NCBI GenBank assembly: GCA_025144025.1
Contig: JALXWS010000004.1
Span: 62,001 to 126,000 of the forward strand
Source of the DNA: Corynebacterium sp. p3-SID1241
GTDB lineage: Bacteria; Actinomycetota; Actinomycetes; Mycobacteriales; Mycobacteriaceae
DNA length: 64,000 nucleotides
Reading direction: 5' to 3'
In this document: positions 12,068 through 20,676 of the stretch, piece by piece
Layout of the letters: every line of letters starts with the position of its first letter
How positions within the stretch are numbered: position 1 is the stretch's first letter
Notes under the pieces: model-generated
The model's input: only the letters and a program-made list of their open reading frames with translations
Database searches by the model: none
What the model was told of the DNA's origin: nothing
Translations under genes and position numbers: made by a program

Positions 12068-13531
12068 CTACTGCAGCGCGGAGGTAAGGCGCATGACATT
12101 ATCCACGTAGCGGCGGATGAAGCCACGCTCATTCCACTCCTCAAGGGTCAGCTCATGGCATACGGCCCGGTAGTTGGCCGCTAGCTGGTTGAACTGGTCA
12201 ATGAGGTCGCCCTTGGCTACCAGCATGGTGGATTCGTAGTTCAGGCCAAAAGAGCGCGGATCCATATTGGAAGAGCCAAACATGCACAGCGGATCGCGGC
12301 CGGGGTCATCCGGGTCGGTGATGATGAACTTGGAGTGCAGCACAAAGGGATAGGGGAATTGGTAGATGCGTACGCCTGCTTCCAGCAGTGCCTGGTAGTA
12401 GGAGGACTGGGCGTGGTTGACCATAAACTGGTCCGCCTTTGCGGAGACATAAAGCTCCACGTCTACGCCGCGGTAGCAGGCTGTGGTCACGGCCTCGAGC
12501 AAGGATTCATCCGGTACGAAGTAGGGCGAGCACAACACCAGTCGGTCCTTGGCATGGTGGACCAGGGAATTGAACATGCGCAGGTTTGGCTCGGTGGTGT
12601 AGCCGGGGCCGGAGGGGATCATTTGGAGGTGGTTGGCGTCGGCAGTCTGCGCGTCATCATAAGGAAGCTCATCAAGGGGAATGTTTTCGTCCGCTTCCAA
12701 GTACCAATCCACGGCGAATACTGCGGACATGGAGGTCACAATCGGGCCTGAGAGCTCCACCATGTAGTCGATCCAGAAGCGGTCTTTGGTCTTGTACTGG
12801 CGCTTAATCATATTCAGCGAGCCGATAAAGCCGACCTTGCCATCGATGATGACCAGCTTGCGGTGGTTGCGCAGATCTGGGCGGCGGAAGCGGCCCTTGT
12901 GTAACTGGATGGGGAGCATTAGCCGCCAGTCGACGCCAATTTCGGTCAGCCGCTTGCCCAGCTTGAAATACCCTTTGTACTTAAAGCTTCCGATCTGGTC
13001 GAGTAAGAGCCGTACCTTCACGCCGCGTGCCGTAGCGCGGCGCAAGGACTCAAAGAATACGTCCGTAACCTCATCCCAAGACTGGATGTAGAGCTCTATG
13101 GACACGTACTTTTCGGCGCGGTCAATGGCGGCAGCGATGGCCCGGATGGATTCGTCATAGTCCGCGTGCAGGCCAAGATTGCGGCCAACCAACGCCGGAA
13201 ATCCCGTCAGCTCCCGGTTGAGTTTGATGACCGATTCAATCTCGGCCGAAAGGATCCCTTGTGGGTGGTCCGGGGTGTGGGCCGTGACGTTTTCAATCTG
13301 CTCGTTTGCTTCTTGCTGGATGCGGTGGCGGCGCCGGTTGATATACGGCGAGCCCATGAGCAAAAACAGCGGCAGGCCAATAAAGGGCAGCACCAGAATA
13401 GCCAATAGCCACGCGGTGGAACTGGATGGGCGGCGGCCTTCCGGCACAAAACCAACGGCAATAATCTTGATGCCGTAATCCAGTACTAGGAATACGAGCT
13501 GCCAAAAGCTGAGATCAAGCGACCAAGACAT
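12068..13531 (-). CDS. cls: Cardiolipin synthase (phospholipase D family)
   Basis: Makes cardiolipin in the membrane. The 487-residue protein has two N-terminal transmembrane helices (about 8-25 and 38-60), then two PLD catalytic motifs. The first is in HRKLVIIDGKVGFIGSLNM (HxKxxxxD) and the second in HSKFIITDPDDP followed by FGSSNMDPRSF. The -x- spacing and the GSxN residues are intact in both, so the enzyme should be active. It starts one base before the xthA stop codon region ends (the xthA TAG abuts its ATG), so the two genes likely share a transcript, with xthA first. Confidence 0.93.
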   Translation of the reverse strand: MSWSLDLSFWQLVFLVLDYGIKIIAVGFVPEGRRPSSSTAWLLAILVLPFIGLPLFLLMGSPYINRRRHRIQQEANEQIENVTAHTPDHPQGILSAEIESVIKLNRELTGFPALVGRNLGLHADYDESIRAIAAAIDRAEKYVSIELYIQSWDEVTDVFFESLRRATARGVKVRLLLDQIGSFKYKGYFKLGKRLTEIGVDWRLMLPIQLHKGRFRRPDLRNHRKLVIIDGKVGFIGSLNMIKRQYKTKDRFWIDYMVELSGPIVTSMSAVFAVDWYLEADENIPLDELPYDDAQTADANHLQMIPSGPGYTTEPNLRMFNSLVHHAKDRLVLCSPYFVPDESLLEAVTTACYRGVDVELYVSAKADQFMVNHAQSSYYQALLEAGVRIYQFPYPFVLHSKFIITDPDDPGRDPLCMFGSSNMDPRSFGLNYESTMLVAKGDLIDQFNQLAANYRAVCHELTLEEWNERGFIRRYVDNVMRLTSALQ

Positions 13532-14341
13532 CTAACGAACGGAATCAAAATCGGGCAGATCATAATCTGCGATAAGCAGGCAGTGATCGGAGGTTTTATC
13601 GCCGGCGCGCTCGACCATATCTACTTCTGCGCCGGTCACGTGCTGGGCCAGTGACGCCGAGGCCAGCTGGAAATCGATACGCATGCCCTCATTTTTCTGG
13701 AAACGCATGCCCTTGTAGTCGAAGTAGGTATAGCGCTGATCCTGGGTAAACCGACGGGTAACTTCCTCGAGGCCGGCTTCTTCTAGCATCTGAAAAGCGG
13801 CGCGTTCTGGTTCGGTAACGTGCGTCTTGCCGCGGAAAGCCTCTATATCCCACACGTCCTCATCGCGCGGGGCGATGTTGAAATCACCGGTAAGCAAAAG
13901 CTTGGAGTGCGCATTATTTTCCGCATAGTGGGCCAGATGGTAGAGAAAGTCCAGCTTGTAGTCGTAGTGGCGGTCCGTAATCTCGCGGCCGTTGGGCACG
14001 TATAGGGACCAGATTTCTACCCCGCGGATGCGTGTGCCCAGCGCGCGGGCCTCGCGGTCTTGTGGCTTTTCTGGATCTTTGGCAAAGCCGGGCTGCCCCG
14101 GAAAGCCCACCCATTGGTCTTCTGGTTCTTCCTTGGACACAATGGCCACGCCATTCCACTGGTTGAGCCCGTGGCAGGTGACGTGCAGGCCTGCTTCTTC
14201 GAAGGCCTCGCGTGGAAACTTATCGTCTTTAACCTTGGTTTCTTGCAGGCACAAAACGTCAATATCGTGCTTGGCAATAAGGTCCACAGCCCGCTGAGTG
14301 CGGGTGCGGACGGAGTTAATATTCCACGTGGCTATGCGCAT
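13532..14341 (-). CDS. xthA: Exodeoxyribonuclease III / AP endonuclease
   Basis: A 269-residue member of the exonuclease III family, acting in base-excision repair. Motifs: MRIATWNINSVRTRTQRAVD, LCLQETKVKDDKFP (metal-binding Glu), YVPNGREITDRHYDYKLDFL, LLTGDFNIAPRDEDVWD (Asp/Asn of the active site), and SDHCLLIADYDL at the end (catalytic Asp-His). Length is normal. The start ATG is preceded by a 130-base gap containing a tandem repeat; the cls gene follows directly. Confidence 0.94.
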   Translation of the reverse strand: MRIATWNINSVRTRTQRAVDLIAKHDIDVLCLQETKVKDDKFPREAFEEAGLHVTCHGLNQWNGVAIVSKEEPEDQWVGFPGQPGFAKDPEKPQDREARALGTRIRGVEIWSLYVPNGREITDRHYDYKLDFLYHLAHYAENNAHSKLLLTGDFNIAPRDEDVWDIEAFRGKTHVTEPERAAFQMLEEAGLEEVTRRFTQDQRYTYFDYKGMRFQKNEGMRIDFQLASASLAQHVTGAEVDMVERAGDKTSDHCLLIADYDLPDFDSVR

Positions 14342-14373
14342 GCCACATAGGTTACCTGCCCGCCGCAGCGGGG

Positions 14374-14470
14374 TCAGCGGGCAGTCCCATAAGGCTCACT
14401 ACCCAGCCCACAAGGAATCAGCGGGCAGTCCCACATGGCTTAGTGCCCAGGCCGGAAGGAATCAGCGGGG
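14374..14470. repeat. Two imperfect 44-bp tandem repeats plus a third partial copy
   Basis: Copies at 14374-14417 and 14418-14461 both begin TCAGCGGGCAGTCCCA and end with GGAA; the middle differs at about ten positions. A third copy starts at 14462 with CAGCGGGG and runs into the stop codon region of the GNAT gene. They fill the gap between the GNAT gene's 3' end and the 5' end of xthA. No hairpin with a T-run was found, so this is not an obvious terminator. Confidence 0.75.
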
Positions 14471-14471
14471 C

Positions 14472-15461
14472 CTAGTCGCGCATGCGGGCGTAGACCTGGC
14501 GATGCTGCTCGATGAAGCCGAGCTTTTCGTACAGGCGCACGCCAGCGGTATGGGAGGCCAGCACGTTGAGATAGGCGTGCTCTGCGCCATTTTCGCGGCC
14601 CCAGCGCAGCATGTGTTGCCCCAGCAAGGTGCCAAACCCGCGGCGGCGAAAACCTTCAGCCACCTCAACGGCTGAGTAGCCCAGCCACTTGGTTCCATCG
14701 CCGGATTCGGTAATGGTGCCACGGGTAATGGCGACGGTTTCGCCATCCATTACTAGGCGGCCAAAGCCCATCGTTCCCTCGATGCGGGTGCGCAGGTACT
14801 CCAGCGCCTCGGGCGGGAGGGCTATGCCACGGAAGTGATACATCGCCAGCCAGTCCTCATCGGGTTGGTCGTCGATGCGGAAGGTGGGGGAGGCAGAGGG
14901 GGCGTCGGCAACCGCGGGCAAATCGCGCAAAACCATAGTGAGTATCTCCGGCTCGGTCTCCCAAGCGGCGTCAGCAAGCAGACGTTCGGCCGGCTTGCCA
15001 ATGCGCTCCGGAACTAGCAGGCGCACCGGCAGATTGTGGCGGGCGTAGAAGGCCTTAATCTCCTCCAGCGGCACTGGAGTAAAGCCCGCGGAAGGGCCCA
15101 GGGGAACGGCCGAGTTGGAGCGGCCGGTAACCCCATCGCCGGCGCGCATGAGCCAGGAACCATCGCTGGTCCAAGCGTGCTCTTTGCCGGGGAAAGCCGC
15201 GGCCGCTGCAACCTCTACGGCGCGGATATCGGAGTTGCGGACCATGCGCGGGGACAGGCGCTTGATGATCTTGAGCTGCTCCGGCGGAATCTCTACCGCC
15301 TCTAGGTCGGAGGGGTAGCCACCTACCTCCTGTGGGCGGATGACCAGCGGATTGAGGCTTATTACGTGTCCAATTACATCGCTATGCACATCGCCGAAAT
15401 CGCGCCGGGCAACCACGCGCTCGCCCACTTGGACGGCATCGGAGCGGAAGATGCGAGACAT
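14472..15461 (-). CDS. GNAT acetyltransferase, probable corynebacterial N-acetylglutamate synthase
   Basis: A 329-residue protein. The C-terminal 140 residues form a GNAT fold with the acetyl-CoA loop FRRRGFGTLLGQHML and AHAYLNV-like ASHTAGVRLYEKLGF. The N-terminal half has an SH3-like start (VGERVVARRDFGD) and a degenerate second acetyltransferase-like region. This two-part design, and its place between def and xthA, match the C. glutamicum protein reported as a novel N-acetylglutamate synthase for arginine synthesis. That role is transferred by similarity and context; the sequence alone shows only an acetyltransferase. Its ATG overlaps the def stop by one base (TAATG), so def and this gene are co-translated. 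Confidence 0.75.
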   Translation of the reverse strand: MSRIFRSDAVQVGERVVARRDFGDVHSDVIGHVISLNPLVIRPQEVGGYPSDLEAVEIPPEQLKIIKRLSPRMVRNSDIRAVEVAAAAAFPGKEHAWTSDGSWLMRAGDGVTGRSNSAVPLGPSAGFTPVPLEEIKAFYARHNLPVRLLVPERIGKPAERLLADAAWETEPEILTMVLRDLPAVADAPSASPTFRIDDQPDEDWLAMYHFRGIALPPEALEYLRTRIEGTMGFGRLVMDGETVAITRGTITESGDGTKWLGYSAVEVAEGFRRRGFGTLLGQHMLRWGRENGAEHAYLNVLASHTAGVRLYEKLGFIEQHRQVYARMRD

Positions 15462-16084
15462 TAGTCGTCGTGGCCGAAGGGATCGGCGTCCTTGCCCGGT
15501 ACCCAGGAATAACCCGGCTCGGTCCAGCCGTGGCGCTTAATGGCCTTCTTGGCCTGGCGCTTATAGCGGCCGATAAGGGTATCGGTGTAGAGAAAGCCAT
15601 CGAGGTGGCCGGTCTCGTGCTGCAGGCAGCGGGCGAAAAAGCCATAGCCTTCTACGGAGACATCGTTGCCATTTTCATCCTTGCCGGTTACGCGGGCCCA
15701 GTCGGCGCGGCCGGTGGGAAAGCCCTCGCCCGGCACGGAAAGGCATCCCTCGTCATCGGAGCCGTCGTCAGCCGGCATGGTCTCTGGAATCTCGGAGGTC
15801 TCCAGCACTGGGTTGATGATGCAGCCCTTGCGCATGCCCGCCTTCTCGGACGGCAGCTCGGTGCCATTGGGGCCATCCGTATCGGGGCAGTGGTAGACAA
15901 AGAGGCGCTTGCCAATTCCTACCTGGTTTGCGGCTAGGCCCACGCCATTGGCGGCGTCCATGGTTTCATACATGTCCCCGATGAGCTGCTGCATTTCCGG
16001 GGTGGAAATCTCGGATTCTTCTACCGGCTGGGTGGGTTCATGAAGCACGGTCTCGCCGTGGATAACGATGGGGCGAATAGTCAT
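15461..16084 (-). CDS. def: Peptide deformylase
   Basis: Removes the formyl group from nascent proteins. The 207-residue protein has all three deformylase motifs: [18 protein letters not shown] (zinc Cys) and [12 protein letters not shown] (HExxH). The C-terminal tail ([20 protein letters not shown], ending PFGHDD) is the extended form common in actinobacteria. Its start codon lies only 16 bases from the start of the divergent DUF3263 gene, inside a palindrome. Confidence 0.96.
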   Translation of the reverse strand: MTIRPIVIHGETVLHEPTQPVEESEISTPEMQQLIGDMYETMDAANGVGLAANQVGIGKRLFVYHCPDTDGPNGTELPSEKAGMRKGCIINPVLETSEIPETMPADDGSDDEGCLSVPGEGFPTGRADWARVTGKDENGNDVSVEGYGFFARCLQHETGHLDGFLYTDTLIGRYKRQAKKAIKRHGWTEPGYSWVPGKDADPFGHDD

Positions 16085-16103
16085 GCCTTACAGTTTAGGC
16101 ATG
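16082..16103. promoter_or_regulatory. Palindrome containing both divergent start codons (def / DUF3263)
   Basis: CATGCCT (16082-16088) and AGGCATG (16097-16103) are perfect 7-bp inverted arms around eight bases. The left CAT is the def start codon on the minus strand and the right ATG is the DUF3263 start. There is no room for ribosome-binding sites between them, so each promoter must lie within the other gene if the starts are right, and both messages would be leaderless or near-leaderless. Confidence 0.5.
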
Positions 16104-16358
16104 AACCCCTTGTCTGACCTAGACGCCGCCATTCTAGACTTTGAGGAAACCGCGCCGCGCAGCATCGGCCGCAAGGAAGAGGCCATCCGCGCGCAGCTGG
16201 ACATCTCCCCGGTGCGCTACCACCAGCGCCTTAACCTGCTTCTCGACGCCCCCGTGGCCGCCCAATCCCATCCCCTCCTGGTTGCACGACTGCGCCGGCT
16301 GCGCGAAGAGCGGGAAAACACGCGGCGCGCCGCACGAGGAAATCCCCCATCTAGTTAA
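16101..16358 (+). CDS. DUF3263 family small protein
   Basis: An 85-residue protein: MNPLSDLDAAILDFEETAPR and then RKEEAIRAQLDISPVRYHQR, the hallmark of the actinobacterial DUF3263 family (WxxxGAKExAI..FG.S..RYYQxLN.LLD). It looks like a small helix-turn-helix fold; its function is unknown. The ATG at 16101 begins the conserved region; an upstream in-frame GTG at 16068 would overlap def and is disfavoured. It is followed 23 bases later by the LytR_C gene on the same strand. Confidence 0.75.
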   Translation: MNPLSDLDAAILDFEETAPRSIGRKEEAIRAQLDISPVRYHQRLNLLLDAPVAAQSHPLLVARLRRLREERENTRRAARGNPPSS

Positions 16359-16381
16359 AACTAGGTACTAGTGTTGCGTAT

Positions 16382-17179
16382 GTGACTAATGTGAATCCGG
16401 AAAATTCAACCGACAAGGTATCCGACGAAACCCGCGCCGGCTCCGCTGCCGGTGCGTCCGCTTCCCGTGCAGCTAAACGCCCCGCTGGTGGCGGCGCGCA
16501 CGCTAAAAAGGGTGGGCTGCCGCTGCGTGGCCTGGCTATGGTCCTCATCGCCGTTGCCGTCATGCTTGGCCTTTGGGCTTTGTACTCCATGACCTCGGGA
16601 GACGATGATTCCACCGTTGCCTCTGAGAGCAAGCAGGAAAACTCCACCGGTTCCACCCTCGGTGCCGCGCCTGAAGGCTCCGCTGGCCCCGATGCCGCAG
16701 GCTCCCGCGCCCCGGGCGCCCCAGAGGCATCCGATCGACCCGGCGCTCCTGCCCCCGCCCCAGCAGGTGAGGGCGATAAGCCGCGTGATGCAGCCGCTTC
16801 CGGTGACGCTGAGGAGCGTGACGCAGCTGAGAATGAAGCCGCAGGCGAGGAAAACGCCCACTCCGCCGCCCGCGACCGCAATGACATTAAAGTCAGCGTG
16901 CTCAATAACTCCGGCGAGGTAGACAAGGCCAAGAAGGAAGCCGATTCCCTCAAGGGTGGCGGCTTCAAGGTTGGCTATGTAGGCAACCTGCCTGGCGATG
17001 TCCTCACCGTCCCGAAGACCACCGTTTTCTTCCCCGAGGGTGACGCCTCTGCTGAGACGCTGGCCAAGGAGGTAGCCGCCCGCTACCAGGCCGATGTCGC
17101 CCCCATGAACCGCGACCTGCCTAAGGAAGCCACCGATGACGGCGCCGTCGTCGTGGCCCTAGCGGTGCCGCAGGCCTAA
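16382..17179 (+). CDS. Membrane-anchored LytR C-terminal-domain protein
   Basis: A 265-residue protein with a short cytosolic N-terminus, one membrane helix (about 43-66, GLPLRGLAMVLIAVAVMLGL), a long Ala/Pro/Gly/Glu-rich linker (about 75-160) and a C-terminal LytR_C domain (IKVSVLNNSGEVDKAKKEAD ... GNLPGDVLTVPKTTVFFP). LytR_C domains are found in envelope proteins of actinobacteria, alone or after LCP ligase domains; there is no LCP domain here. GTG is chosen as start because TAGTGT (16369-16374) lies 7 bases upstream, a leaderless arrangement. A strong terminator follows. Confidence 0.8.
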   Translation: MTNVNPENSTDKVSDETRAGSAAGASASRAAKRPAGGGAHAKKGGLPLRGLAMVLIAVAVMLGLWALYSMTSGDDDSTVASESKQENSTGSTLGAAPEGSAGPDAAGSRAPGAPEASDRPGAPAPAPAGEGDKPRDAAASGDAEERDAAENEAAGEENAHSAARDRNDIKVSVLNNSGEVDKAKKEADSLKGGGFKVGYVGNLPGDVLTVPKTTVFFPEGDASAETLAKEVAARYQADVAPMNRDLPKEATDDGAVVVALAVPQA

Positions 17180-17199
17180 GCAAGCCGCGCCCCTGGATT

Positions 17200-17266
17200 A
17201 AAGTCCAAGGCCATCCGGACGAAAAGGAACACTACTGTTCTTCCAACGGATGACCTTGGACTTTTT
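17200..17266 (+). terminator. Strong rho-independent terminator
   Basis: AAAGTCCAAGG-CATCCG (17200-17217) pairs with CGGATG-CCTTGGACTTT (17247-17264) with single-base bulges, with a smaller inner stem (GAAC/GTTC), and ends in a T-run. The symmetric A-run allows function on both strands, but only the LytR_C gene ends here. Confidence 0.88.
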
Positions 17267-17358
17267 GATCTGAACCATTGAGTGCCCGCACGTCCGCCGA
17301 AGCAATCAGGTTAAATAAAATTCGCGTCTTAATACCTGTCAAAAGCTAAGCTGAATGG

Positions 17359-18495
17359 GTGAAGATTCCGGCAGAACAATTCGCCCGCTCGCCCGAACCA
17401 ACCCTTGGTGTGGAGTGGGAGGTAGCGCTCGTGGACCGCGAGACGCGCGACCTCGTCCCGCGCGGCGCGAAGCTTATCGATCTTGCCAATGCGGCCCACC
17501 CCGAAATACATCTGGAAAAGGAATTCCTCCAGAACACGGTGGAGCTGGTTACCGGCATCTGCCACACGGTGCCAGAAGCAATTGCTGACCTGCAGAACTC
17601 GCTAAAAGTGGTGGAAGCAGCGGCCGATGAGTTGGGCGTGGATGTCTGGGCCTCTGGCGGACACCCTTTTACGGACTTCCGGGAAAATCCGCTTTCTGAT
17701 AAGCCCAGCTATAAAGAAATCATCGCCCGCACCCAGTACTGGGGAAAGCAGATGCTGCTTTGGGGCACGCATGTGCATGTGGGCATAAGCCACGAAAACC
17801 GCGTTTGGCCCATTATTAATGCGTTGATGACCAAGTATCCGCATCTTTTGGCCATTTCCGCCTGTTCACCAGGGTGGGAGGGGCTCGATACCGGATACGC
17901 CTCAAACCGCACCATGCTGTATCAACAGCTGCCTACCGCCGGCATGCCCTATCAATTCCACGACTGGGCCGAGTGGCAGTCCTATATGCGTGACCAAGCG
18001 ATTTCGGGCGTAATCAACCACACCGGTTCCATGCATTTTGATATCCGGCCGGCCTCTAAGTGGGGCACGGTGGAGGTGCGCGTCTCCGATGCGACGTCGA
18101 ACCTGCGCGAGCTTTCCGCCATTGTTGCGCTTACCCACTGCTTAGTGGTCTACTACGACCGGCTTATCGACGCCGCGGAACCCCTCCCCACCTTGCAGCC
18201 CTGGCATGTTGCAGAAAACAAGTGGCGCGGTGCCCGCTACGGCATGGACGCTTTGGTGATTACCTCCCGCGAGACCGATGAGGCCTGGGTCAAGGACGAG
18301 CTAGCGGAGATGGTCGAGGAACTAACCCCCATTGCGCGCGAGCTGGGATGCGTTAACGAGCTAGAGCTCATCCATGAAATTATCGATAAAGGCGCCGGCT
18401 ATGAGCGGCAACGCCGCCTTTTTGAAGAGACCGGCAGCTGGCGCAAGGTAGTGGAGGAGACCTGCCGCGAACTGCGCACCTTCCGCCCGCTCTAA
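17359..18495 (+). CDS. YbdK-family carboxylate-amine ligase (GCS2 fold)
   Basis: A 378-residue member of the glutamate-cysteine ligase family 2 (YbdK type): [20 protein letters not shown] near the start, then [66 protein letters not shown] cut over residues 220-240, and a C-terminal helical part. These enzymes join the gamma-carboxyl of glutamate or a similar acid to an amine using ATP; the exact substrate is not known for the corynebacterial proteins. GTG start at 17359 follows a -10-like TAAGCT (17347-17352) by 6 bases, suggesting a leaderless message. Confidence 0.82.
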   Translation: MKIPAEQFARSPEPTLGVEWEVALVDRETRDLVPRGAKLIDLANAAHPEIHLEKEFLQNTVELVTGICHTVPEAIADLQNSLKVVEAAADELGVDVWASGGHPFTDFRENPLSDKPSYKEIIARTQYWGKQMLLWGTHVHVGISHENRVWPIINALMTKYPHLLAISACSPGWEGLDTGYASNRTMLYQQLPTAGMPYQFHDWAEWQSYMRDQAISGVINHTGSMHFDIRPASKWGTVEVRVSDATSNLRELSAIVALTHCLVVYYDRLIDAAEPLPTLQPWHVAENKWRGARYGMDALVITSRETDEAWVKDELAEMVEELTPIARELGCVNELELIHEIIDKGAGYERQRRLFEETGSWRKVVEETCRELRTFRPL

Positions 18496-18538
18496 ACCCG
18501 CAGGTGGGGTAAGGAGCCGCGGGCCTAGGCCTGCGGCC

Positions 18539-20008
18539 TTAATCCTCGGGGCGTGAGTGGCGCCCGTAGGCCGGGGTATCGGGGATATCGGTGATGTCCT
18601 GGGCCGCAGGAAACGCGCGGGTTTCGGGTCCTACCGCAGGCAATTCTGCCGTTTCATCGCTGACAGCTCGCGCTGTTCTCGGATGATCCCCACGGCCCGT
18701 AGCCTCAGTATTAAACGAACGCGCTGGGCGTACTGCGGTTTCCGCGGTAGCGGGCTCGGGATGTGCAGGCAGTTGATGGCGGCCCGGAGTGGGCGCTTCC
18801 TCGGCCGGCTGGGTGCCGGGGATAAAACCCCACACCGCGTAGAAGGCGATATAGAGGACGCCGGCGCCGGTAAAGGCCAGCATGCCCCACGGCTGCAAAT
18901 CCCAGTGGTTGAGCGAGCGGCTGGCTGCAGAAAGCCACACGGGTGCGGAAATAAACGGCTTGGTCACCGCACACATCGCGAGCACAGAAACCAGTCCTGA
19001 ACACTGCGCCCCGAGGAATCCAGTCAGGCGCTTGCCCAGTGCCTGGTTGACGGAGACCATCACCACGACGGCCAGCGGCACCGTCCACACCCAGTGGTGA
19101 TACCAGGAAAAGGGCGAGACCAAGCAGGAACTGATCCCGGCGAGCGCGAGCGCGGCCGAATTATTGTGGTGCTTCATTGCGGTGCGCAGCGCCAGGCAGG
19201 TCAGCACGAAAACCACGGCTACTGCGACAAGCCAGATCCAGCCGCCATCGATGCCCCAAGCGCGAGCCATGACGGAGCGGATGGACTGTGCACCGGGGTT
19301 GGTGTGCTCGCCCACGCGGGAGGACTTGAAGATGGCATCGGTCCAAAAATCGGCGGCATCCGGGATGGTGACAAAACCAATGGCAACGGTTACCGCAAAT
19401 GTCAGGATGGCGATAACGGCTTGCCACCAACGCTTTTGAAAGAGAAGCACTAACCCCATATACGCAGGGGTGAGTTTCATGCCGGCGGCCAGACCGATGC
19501 CGATGCCCGGCAGGGCACGCTTGCGCGGGAGTATGTCCAAGGCCACCAACAGCATCAAAAAGATATTGATCTGGCCAAAGAACAAGGTGCCGTGTACCGG
19601 TTCATTTGCTGGGGTGCAGCTCACCAGCAGGATGCCGAGCAACCAGATGGCCGGGGAAAGCTTGAGCCCGCGCTCGCGCAGGACCAGCATGATGACCGTA
19701 AACAGGGCAAGGGCGGTGCCGCCTTGCCAGAGGAGGATCAGGGGGTCGTCGGCAAGCGGGGAAAGCCATTTGAACAAAGTGCCGGAAAAGGGCGGATAGG
19801 TAAAGGGGAGGTCGCCAATATAGGCGTTATCGTACAAGTCCGCGCCCTCGGCTACCTCGCCGCCGGCAAGCCAATAAATCTTCAGGTCCAAGGGCACACG
19901 CCACACAAAGGCACTATTGCCGTCGTAGATACTAAAGCGGTAGACGATGACGCCGATAAGAGCGGCGAGCAAAGTCACCACAGTGGGAAGCCCATAAAGC
20001 TTTTTCAC
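18539..20008 (-). CDS. GT87-type polyprenyl-phosphate-mannose-dependent glycosyltransferase
   Basis: A 489-residue integral membrane protein with about ten helices and the DUF2029/GT87 pattern: an Asp-rich first outer loop (VPLDLKIYWLAGGEVAEGAD, DLPFTYPPFSGTLF), TLFFGQINIFLMLLVAL, and LAAGMKLTPAYMGLVLLF. Relatives in Corynebacterium and Mycobacterium add mannose or arabinose to lipomannan, PIMs or arabinogalactan on the outer side of the membrane. The last 85 residues are a Pro/Glu/Thr-rich tail without structure. It begins 15 bases after mrpG, so it may be the last gene of the mrp transcript. Sugar and acceptor cannot be read from sequence. Confidence 0.75.
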   Translation of the reverse strand: MKKLYGLPTVVTLLAALIGVIVYRFSIYDGNSAFVWRVPLDLKIYWLAGGEVAEGADLYDNAYIGDLPFTYPPFSGTLFKWLSPLADDPLILLWQGGTALALFTVIMLVLRERGLKLSPAIWLLGILLVSCTPANEPVHGTLFFGQINIFLMLLVALDILPRKRALPGIGIGLAAGMKLTPAYMGLVLLFQKRWWQAVIAILTFAVTVAIGFVTIPDAADFWTDAIFKSSRVGEHTNPGAQSIRSVMARAWGIDGGWIWLVAVAVVFVLTCLALRTAMKHHNNSAALALAGISSCLVSPFSWYHHWVWTVPLAVVVMVSVNQALGKRLTGFLGAQCSGLVSVLAMCAVTKPFISAPVWLSAASRSLNHWDLQPWGMLAFTGAGVLYIAFYAVWGFIPGTQPAEEAPTPGRHQLPAHPEPATAETAVRPARSFNTEATGRGDHPRTARAVSDETAELPAVGPETRAFPAAQDITDIPDTPAYGRHSRPED

Positions 20009-20023
20009 GGTGAAAAGCGTCTC

Positions 20024-20404
20024 CTACTTGCGGCGCAGCGACTTCGCGGCGGGTCGGTCGTTGCGGGACATGGTTTCCTCGGTGCCGTACAGGCCTTCAC
20101 GGCGAGCAATACGCGAGGTGCGCTGCGCGGTTACCGGGCTAGTGAACATGGCAAACAGTACCAGCAAAACGAGCATTCCTAAATCCCCCCGCTCGGCAAC
20201 GCTGAAGGATTCCGCGCCGGTGATGCGGATGATGGCACCAAGGATCGTCAGGATAAGGCCGGTGGTTTGCGGCTTGCTTACCGCGTGCACACGAGACATG
20301 GTGTCCTTGAAGCGGGCGATGCCGATCGCCGCCGCCAGGGTGAGGACGCTGCCGCCGATGATCAGGATGAGCGAGAGCACATCTGCAATGAAAGACCAGC
20401 TCAT
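20024..20404 (-). CDS. mrpG: Mrp Na+/H+ antiporter subunit G
   Basis: 126 residues with three hydrophobic helices and the MnhG/PhaG pattern (GGSVLTLAAAIGIARFKDTM, RVHAVSKPQTTGLILTILGA). The subunit is a small helix bundle in the Mrp complex, which exchanges sodium for protons using the proton gradient. Its ATG overlaps the mrpF stop by four bases (ATGA). A basic tail (NDRPAAKSLRRK) closes the protein. Confidence 0.9.
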   Translation of the reverse strand: MSWSFIADVLSLILIIGGSVLTLAAAIGIARFKDTMSRVHAVSKPQTTGLILTILGAIIRITGAESFSVAERGDLGMLVLLVLFAMFTSPVTAQRTSRIARREGLYGTEETMSRNDRPAAKSLRRK

Positions 20405-20676
20405 TGATTATCCCTCTTCCTAAACCTAGTGACGGATACGGTGGAGATGAAGCCCAAGAGCGCGATGACCAGCATGGCCGAGACCACCGTGGTATTGAGC
20501 GACCAGCACATGTAGGTAGCCAGCGCGCATTGGAACATCGCGGTAAAGCCGTCCATGCCCACGAGACGGTCCAGTGAGTTGGGGCCGGTGATAATGCGCC
20601 AGACGGTAATGAGGAAGGAGACCACCAACAGCGCGGCAGCCACCAGCAAAATCGCATTATAGATCTGCGGGTCCAT
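20401..20676 (-). CDS. mrpF: Mrp Na+/H+ antiporter subunit F
   Basis: 91 residues, three hydrophobic helices, with the family core WRIITGPNSLDRLVGMDGFT (the conserved Asp-Arg pair) in the first loop. Overlaps mrpE by one base (TAATG) upstream and mrpG by four downstream, so translation is coupled along the operon. Confidence 0.92.
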   Translation of the reverse strand: MDPQIYNAILLVAAALLVVSFLITVWRIITGPNSLDRLVGMDGFTAMFQCALATYMCWSLNTTVVSAMLVIALLGFISTVSVTRFRKRDNQ

